This document shows positions 57,501 through 64,000 of a DNA stretch of 64,000 nt, piece after piece. Under the pieces are notes generated by a model. It was not told the origin of the DNA. It saw nothing but the letters and a program-made list of their open reading frames with translations, and did no database searches. A program made the translations under genes and the position numbers. This stretch comes from Solen grandis. Taxonomy: Eukaryota; Mollusca; Bivalvia; Adapedonta; Solenidae. The stretch spans positions 496,001 to 560,000 of the forward strand of contig CM037791.1 of assembly GCA_021229015.1 (NCBI GenBank), in the 5' to 3' direction. Each line of letters opens with the position of its first letter. Position 1 is the first letter of the stretch.

Positions 57501-58459
57501 GACATTATAAGATATATAAATATGCAAATAAATCATCTTCGTAATGGATTGATAAACAATTGGTCCAAAGTAATGGCAAAAGTATTAAGATGCTGGTTAA
57601 GTCTAGAATTACTCTAAATACCTTTATGCTGAATAATATTTTCAAAAGAACTGTGACCTTGGCTTTTATGTGACCTTGATATTTAGGTGACCTTGACCTG
57701 TGCTAAATAAATGAATAAGACTACATTGTATTGATAAATTATGGTCACTGAAAGTTTATAGGGGAATAAAATTATAAAGTGGCAGTGTATAATTGTAACC
57801 ATCATGCATTGCTTTACAGTGTTAGTAACCCTGGTACATGTATGCTGATAATTGTCAAAGTTAAATTAGTAGGTCAGATATGTTTAGGGAAATGTGTTAC
57901 TATCAGATTAATGCTCACTTTGTTGAAGACTAACAAATCTGTAGTTTTCCATCTCTGATGGTTGATCCTGCAACAAGCAATCAAGATTGATTGGGTTTTA
58001 GCTAAGGTAAAGTCCCTGTAATGGTTTCCGCTACATTTCAGACCTCATGGCTTTTTTTCACTGAGTTAACCAAGGTTCCTAATGTTTCATTAGAGTACCT
58101 TGGTTGTCTTGGTAGAGATTCAGTGGTCAAAGGCGTAGCAGAACCATTGACTTTACCTCAACTGATTCCTCTCTACATGATAGTTTAATTGTTTTATTAG
58201 TAATACTTACATGCTGGTACCCTGCAATATATTAATATATTGAATTGAGTTTGCAGTAGTTGCATGTACAGGGAACCAGTCTTATGCATATAGAAAATAA
58301 ATATATAAATTAATTTGCAGGGAACCAATAATTTTTTGTATTTTATGTCAATCAGCTCCAATATAAACAAGACTCACATACGGGGAAGGTTCCATTATAG
58401 ATAAGACTTACATTTGGTGAAATATAGCCATTTGGCAACAGGTTCAATAGACAACAGTA
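54510..58459. other. Unassigned DNA with minor repeats
   Basis: A pogo-like terminus, GGTCTTTAAATGAGGTTTTA then CTGTA, lies near 55087-55112. Two units with AAGGTCACTGT lie near 55250 and 55395. Frames of 72-98 codons (55479-55697, 57003-57299, and 56728-57021 on the minus strand) have no recognisable domains and no supporting context. Confidence 0.45.
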
Positions 58460-58700
58460 TAACTCTTTCCCTCATAGGGGAAACCATGAAAAGACCTATG
58501 CGAACAACATAAATTCAGATCAGCCTGCGAGTAACTCGCAGGCTGATCAGGTTTTATGCTGTTCACTGCTCCTCAGTGGTCTGGAAATGAGGACTTTATA
58601 ATTAAATTTGCTAAGGTTTAACTGTGGTTTCCTGCAGATCAGTCTTTATGTGGTACCTATTGAGTGCGTCAAAATGAATCTATATGAGGGAAAGGGATAA
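58460..58700 (-). mobile_element. TTAA hairpin MITE, copy 9
   Basis: Minus orientation and full length with the central palindrome (about 58499-58565). The outer TTAA sites are mutated to ATAA on both sides. Confidence 0.85.
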
Positions 58701-60657
58701 ACACGTGGGTGCTGGGCTGGGTCAGGTGACAATGAAGGATACACAAGTTGTCCAACAGAATTGTGGACTATTATCACTATGACATTGAATAAGAGGCTTA
58801 GTAAACATGGTTTTGTGTGTGTGTGTTTTTAATCCATTAGCATGGTTACAGATTACACAACTCAGTCTCACCTATCCTATATAGCTTAAGGTCAGTTATA
58901 AAATCTTGTATAAAGTAGGGACACGTTTTGCTATCTTTTTTTCACAAAGAATTTTATTATCACGGTCACATATTGATGTGTGTCTGCTTCATCACTTCAT
59001 AATCCCCCGCAGACCATGGATGTATATACACTACTTGGAGGTTGCTTGTGACCAAATGAAGGTCCATCATCGGAACCCACGTTAATTCAATATGCTTTGC
59101 GATTAAATTGATCAGGGTAAGCAAAACTTCTCACTTATGAATTATGAATTAGGCATTTCATTTGATCTGTGGTGGAGAAAGCTGAGATCATTTGACCATT
59201 GAAATGGTGTGTTTAATAATATATATTTTTTTTTAGATTTTAAAGTTAACTTTTGCTTTTGTAATTTCTATGAGGAGTATTTAAATACTAGAAGATTTTT
59301 TGGTAGCAAGTTACTGATTAATATTTATGAAAACAAAGTTTTGTCAGTTGAATATCCTACAGTGTATTGGGTTGTGATAACAGCTATATCCTGTGGGTGT
59401 AAACAGTGAGGGATGCCATAACCTTGACATAAGTTAACTTGCTCAAGGTCACAATCACAGGCAGTAAAGCCAGTAGCCTTGACATTAGAAGCTCATGCGT
59501 TGCAGAAAGGATGCATGTGACAAAATGTGTTAGGACTTGATTAAAGTCTTTCATGCAAGGTCAAGGTCACAGGCTGTGTGTATGCATGTGCATGTGTGTG
59601 TGTGTGTTTGAAAGTGCTGTGTGGAGGGTATTCAAAGTGCTACGTGGGGGGTTATGCATGACCTTCAGTGATAGATCTAGTTTTCAGAGCAATGGGAGAT
59701 CAGGGAGATAGTTGAGCCCATATACAGCATTGTGGACCTGACAAGGTACTCTGTATACCAGGAATATGGATATTTTCTCATGTTATTTCAGAACTCTTTT
59801 GAGAAGATAGACTGTTCTATCGTTGATAGGTTGTTTCCAGCATTGATTGTAGCTGGACACCAGTGGCAGTTGCTATTTATTGTCGGAATCTAATTATGAT
59901 TACAGCACATCAATATCCTAATCAGATATTGAATGCCCTAATGAATATTGGTAAGGATTCTATTGTGTAGAACAAGGGATCACTTGAGATGGTTGAGGCC
60001 CATACAGAGTTGTGGAACACCATTGGCAATGATAGAGTGTGTAATGCAGGACCGGTCATTGATTCTGCTCTGGTTTGACATTGACAGGAAATGAATGGAG
60101 CTCGGCCAAACTTAAATACCATTTCACCCATTCTGATTGAGTGCTGACCGAGAAATGGACATGAATAGGCGATGTAATTGTGTACATCTGAATGGATTCT
60201 CTTAGAATTCGATGTAAAACACTCTATCCAGTATGTTGTTTTTTTTCTATCCTGGCTGTAACATTTTATTTTTCCTGTTTGAAGTGTGTGTGACGCAAGT
60301 TACTCACATCCTATACTACCCATTTTTCAAGCATCTGATCCTTTACTTTGAAAACCAAAGTACTTTCCAATGATATAAGAACTGTCAAATGATTGAACAT
60401 AACTTAATATACATCACAAGTATGCTAAAATTTAAGCAAAAGTGTTGAACAAATCAATTATGTGTCAAAAATTAATAATTATGAGATACAATTATGGCTG
60501 ACATGAAAAGACCATTGAACTATATTTCATATTCTGATGTGTTACTGTTTTGATCATGTGATCGCTTCCTGCGCATTTCCAAAGAGGACAAATAATAGTG
60601 TGTTTTGATCACATGATTAATTTGTTAATCAAGCGCAAAGTGGCTCGTAACATTTTT
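58701..60657. other. Unassigned DNA; helentron 3' end at 59640-59680
   Basis: GTGGGGGGTTATGCATGACC, TTCAGTGATAGATCTAG (CTAG 59677-59680) is a diverged helentron-like terminus. CAAGGTCACA repeats and a (TG)n run at 59586-59607 precede it. No gene supported. Confidence 0.45.
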
Positions 60658-62524
60658 AGCTCACCTGAGCACAACATGCTCATGGTGAGCTTTTGTGATC
60701 GCCTTTTGTCCGTCGTGCGTGCGTGCGTGCGTCGTCAACAATTTGCTTTAAACAACATCTCCTCATGAACCACTGAAGGGATTTTGACCAAACTTCACAG
60801 GAATCATCCTTATGATGCCCTCTATCAAAGTTGTACAAATTATCCAGATTGGTTCAAAAAGTAGGTCACAGGAGCTAAAAATAGATTTTAAAAATGCAAA
60901 CTTTGAAAATCTTTTCTGCAAAACTGCAAGGCCTAGAGCTTAGATATTTGGTATGTAGCATCATCTTATGGGACATTACCAAGATTGTTCAAATCATAGC
61001 CCTACGGTGATAAATGCCCCCGCACCAGGGGTTACTTGTTTTACATAGAGTTATATAGGAAAATCTTTAAAAATCTTCTTCTATGAATCCATAAGGCCTA
61101 GAGATTAGATATTTGGTATGTAGCATCATCTTATGGTTCATTACCAAGATTGTACAAATCATGACCCTATGGTGATAAATGCCCCCGCACCATGGGTCAC
61201 TTGTTTTACATAGAGTTATATAGGAAAATCTTTAAAAATCTTCTTCTATGAATCCATAAGGCCTAGAGCTTAGATATTTGGTATGTTGCATCATCTTATG
61301 GTTCATTACCAAGATTGTACAAATCATGACCCTATGGTGATAAATGCCCCTGCACCATGGGTCACTTGTTTTACATAGTTATATAGGAAAATCTTTAAAA
61401 ATCTTCTTCTATGAATCCATAAGGCCTAGAGCTTAGATATTTGGTATGTAGCATCATCTTATGGGACATTACCAAGATTGTACAAATCATGACCCTATGG
61501 TGATATTAATGCCCCTGCACCATGGGTTACTTGTTTTACATAGAGTTGTATAGGAAAATCTTTAAAAATCTTCTTCTATGAATTCATAAGGCCTAGAGCT
61601 TAGATATTTGGTATGTAGCATCATCTTATGGTTCATTACCAAGATTGTTCAAATCATAGCCCTATGGTGATAAATGAATCCGCACCAGGGGTCATTTTTT
61701 TTTACATAGATTTATATAGGGAAAACTTTAAAAAATTTCTTCTATGAATCCATAAGGCCTAGAGCTTAGATATTTCATATGTAGCATCATCTAATGGTTC
61801 ATTACCAAGATTGTTCAAATCATAGCCAAACGGTGATAAATGCCCCCGCAATAGGGGTCACTTGTTTTACATAGAGTTGTATAGGAAAATCTTTAAAAAT
61901 CTTCTTCTATGAATTCATAAGGCCTAGAGCTTAGATATTTGGTATGTAGCATCATCTTATGGTTCATTACCAAGATTGTTCAAATCATAGCCCTATGGTG
62001 ATAAATGCCCCCGCAAGGGGTATTTTTTTACATAGATTTATATAGGGAAAACTTTAAAAATCTTCTTCTATGAATCCATAAGGCCTAGAGATTAGATATT
62101 TGGTATGTAGCATCATCTTATGGTTCATTACCAAGATTGTACAAATCATGACCTTATGGTGATAAATGCCCCCGCAACAGGGGTCACTTGTTTTACATAG
62201 AGTTATATAGGAAAATCTTTAAAAAAAATCTTCTACTATGAATCCATAAGGCCTAAAGCTTAGATTTTTGGTATGTAGTATCATTTAATGGTTCATTATC
62301 AAGATTTTCAAATTGATGGCCCTTTGGAGATAAATGACCCCGCACTAAGTCTTCTCCTCTGAAACCATAAGGCCCAGTGCTTATATATTTGGTGTGTAGT
62401 ATTGTCAGGGCGAAAATGTTTAAGATTGAGTTATATCAGAATTCATGTCTGTTTAAAAACCTTGTAATCAGTTGTAGCAATGGTACTCAGGTGAGCGATT
62501 CAGGGCCATCATGGCCCTCTTGTT
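60658..62524 (+). mobile_element. AGCTCACC-family element with ~9 internal units, complete
   Basis: Left hairpin at 60658-60691 (AGCTCACCTGAGCACAAC, CATGCTCATGGTGAGCT). Then GTCCGTCGTGCGTGCGTGCG and a CGTCGTCAACAATTTGCTTT box. The right end is CTCAGGTGAGCGATTCAG followed by the hairpin AGGGCCATCATGGCCCT and CTTGTTT. The internal array makes up most of the 1.87 kb. No frames of interest. Confidence 0.8.
60885..62370. repeat. ~165-bp tandem array, about nine units
   Basis: Anchors TTATATAGGAAAATCTTTAA at about 61051, 61216, 61379, 61546, 61712, 61877, 62038 and 62203 give steps of 161-167 bp. Each unit has AAGGCCTAGAGCTTAGATAT and CATTACCAAGATTGTACAAA. End units are more diverged. Confidence 0.9.
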
Positions 62525-63094
62525 TAGATAGTGAATATAAAATTTTATTTATTTTACGATGTTATAAACCATGAAAGTATCTGAGGTAGACAATTTAAAG
62601 TTCAATACAAACATACTAATAATCATATCAAGCTATCAACCTCAGATACCTCCATTGGTTATTTTAACACCACAAAGTTATTTATGACCCAAACAATGTA
62701 CAAGCTGCTTTGCCTGTAACACTGCATGGCCATTACAGTGTTTGGCAATTGCATAGTTACTGCAGCAGTGCATGGTCAAGCTAGCAGTGGATATTAGATA
62801 CACATGCTTTGCAAATGACTGGTGAGTTTGGACTAAGCACATAAATTTAAGTCACACAGCGGAATGGTAAAGTCTTGAAGGCTGCGCACATCAAACCCTC
62901 TTTCACTTAAACACTCACGATTCTAGTGCCGCAGTGTTTTGATTTCTCTTTTCAATCCTTCCTATTGACTGAGTTTAGTAACACTTTCACTTTGAAAGCA
63001 AATGATCAATGTTTTGATTGCAAATTGTTAAAGATAAAAACAAAAAACAGAAATCTTTGTAGTTCTTGTTTTTTATGAAGCATCTGTGAACTTA
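62525..63094. other. Unassigned non-coding DNA
   Basis: No feature recognised. Confidence 0.5.
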
Positions 63095-63362
63095 AATTAA
63101 CCATGCGAGAGCGGAAGGTTGTGGGTTTGATCCCTGGCCGAAACATTCCAGTCATAAAAAATGGTACTGGTATAGCTCCCTTGCTTGGCACTCAGCATGT
63201 TAGGGTAGTTCCAGGACTGGTTGGCCAGGTGTCAGGATAATGTAACTAGGTGTGTTATCATGCCACGTGTCTAAGGCATGATACTGCCGTGCGGCAGCAC
63301 TATATCTGTCTCATGTAGACATTGTCTCCAAAATGACTGAAATATATTAAACCCAACAAACA
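63095..63362 (+). mobile_element. tRNA-derived SINE family 1, near complete
   Basis: B-box region GTGGGTTTGATCCCTGGCCG, then AAAAATGGTACTGGTATAGC, AGGACTGGTTGGCCAGGTGT, ATCATGCCACGTGTCTAAGG and a 3' end AAACCCAACAAACAAA. The A-box end is weak. Confidence 0.75.
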
Positions 63363-63364
63363 AA

Positions 63365-63694
63365 TCAACTATGGTCTACTTTGTTGGATAATGATAATGA
63401 CTGACAGTGTCTACAACTATGGTCTACTTTGTTGGATAATGATATGACTGACAGTGTCTACAACTGTGGTCTACTTTGTTGGATAATGATATGACTGACA
63501 GTGTCTACAACTATGGTCTACTTTGTTGGATAATGATATGACTGACAGTGTCTACAACTGTGGTCTACTTTGTTGGATAATGATATGACTGACAGTGTCT
63601 ACAACTATGGTCTACTTTGTTGGATAATGATATGACTGACAGTGTCTACAACTATGGTCTACTTTGTTGGATAATGATATGACTGACAGTGTCT
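63365..63694. repeat. 47-bp tandem array, seven units
   Basis: Unit ACAACTATGGTCTACTTTGT plus TGGATAATGATATGACTGACAGTGTCT split over its length. The first unit has one extra base. Only one substitution class (CTATGG/CTGTGG) separates the units. It starts at the 3' tail of the SINE. Confidence 0.95.
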
Positions 63695-64000
63695 ACAGTA
63701 TGATGCCTATTTTGTGGAAGCTGTATATGTTCAGACAAAACAGACTAATTAGCTAATAGAATGGAAAATGTAACAGTTGAAAAAACAACAAATTTTGCCC
63801 ATAGCGAAATTTTGTGTCTGTTTTGAGTGCAGCTCAAGTAAAAAGTCCATCTCAAGTCTCCAGTGACAGAAAAGATTATTGCTTGAATGCAAATTTTGCT
63901 GTATTATTTGGCAGTATACAAAATCTTCAAAGAAATTCATAAAGAAAATGTCTTATAACACATCTTGAGCTAAACAAGGTCTGGCAAGTCCAATCACAAA
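63695..64000. other. Unassigned non-coding DNA
   Basis: No feature recognised to the window end. Confidence 0.5.

Overview
This window looks like non-coding, repeat-dense DNA from an invertebrate animal, most likely a bivalve mollusc. It is AT-rich, and I found no convincing host protein-coding exon, rRNA or functional tRNA. The repeat families present are ones I associate with bivalve genomes: AGCTCACC hairpin elements, TTAA hairpin MITEs, Helitron/helentron-like elements with internal tandem repeats, and tRNA-derived SINEs. The species call is an inference from repeat content only. Two runs of 100 N (2181-2280 and 52281-52380) are assembly gaps.

The left edge (1-1873) is the 3' end of a DIRS-like tyrosine-recombinase retrotransposon. 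It holds the C-terminal end of the reverse transcriptase/RNase H frame, an overlapping and apparently intact tyrosine recombinase, and a right end with a perfect 58-bp inverted repeat. This element sits inside an older TTAA MITE whose right part resumes at about 1864-2022.

From 2 to 20 kb there is a layered mosaic: several copies of a TTAA MITE with a 67-nt near-perfect palindrome, a 29-bp minisatellite of exactly ten units, two oppositely oriented copies of a TTAA-flanked inverted-repeat element (one split by a MITE, the other by a helentron-like element), a dead 1.27-kb mariner (11217-12485) and several AGCTCACC-family elements.

From 20 to 33 kb there is a 1.9-kb hAT-like non-autonomous element (25124-27027). 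It is followed by a pogo/Tigger-type deletion derivative (27824-28675) that still encodes the N-terminal CENP-B/pogo helix-turn-helix, then a 35-bp minisatellite and an AGCTCACC element with four almost identical 155-bp internal units.

From 33 to 42 kb there is a roughly 1.9-kb 31-bp minisatellite with a HindIII site in most units, interrupted by a 1.62-kb inverted-repeat element. It is followed by a 0.65-0.75-kb direct tandem duplication that carries a SINE inserted in a MITE.

From 42 to 64 kb the sequence is mostly unassigned, with scattered SINEs, a MITE with a perfect 9-bp target duplication (49449-49802), a hAT-like MITE, more TTAA MITEs, a large AGCTCACC element with about nine internal units of 165 bp, and a seven-unit 47-bp array directly after a SINE. 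The only near-complete protein-coding genes belong to transposons. The window may be a long intron or intergenic DNA; the sequence alone does not decide which.
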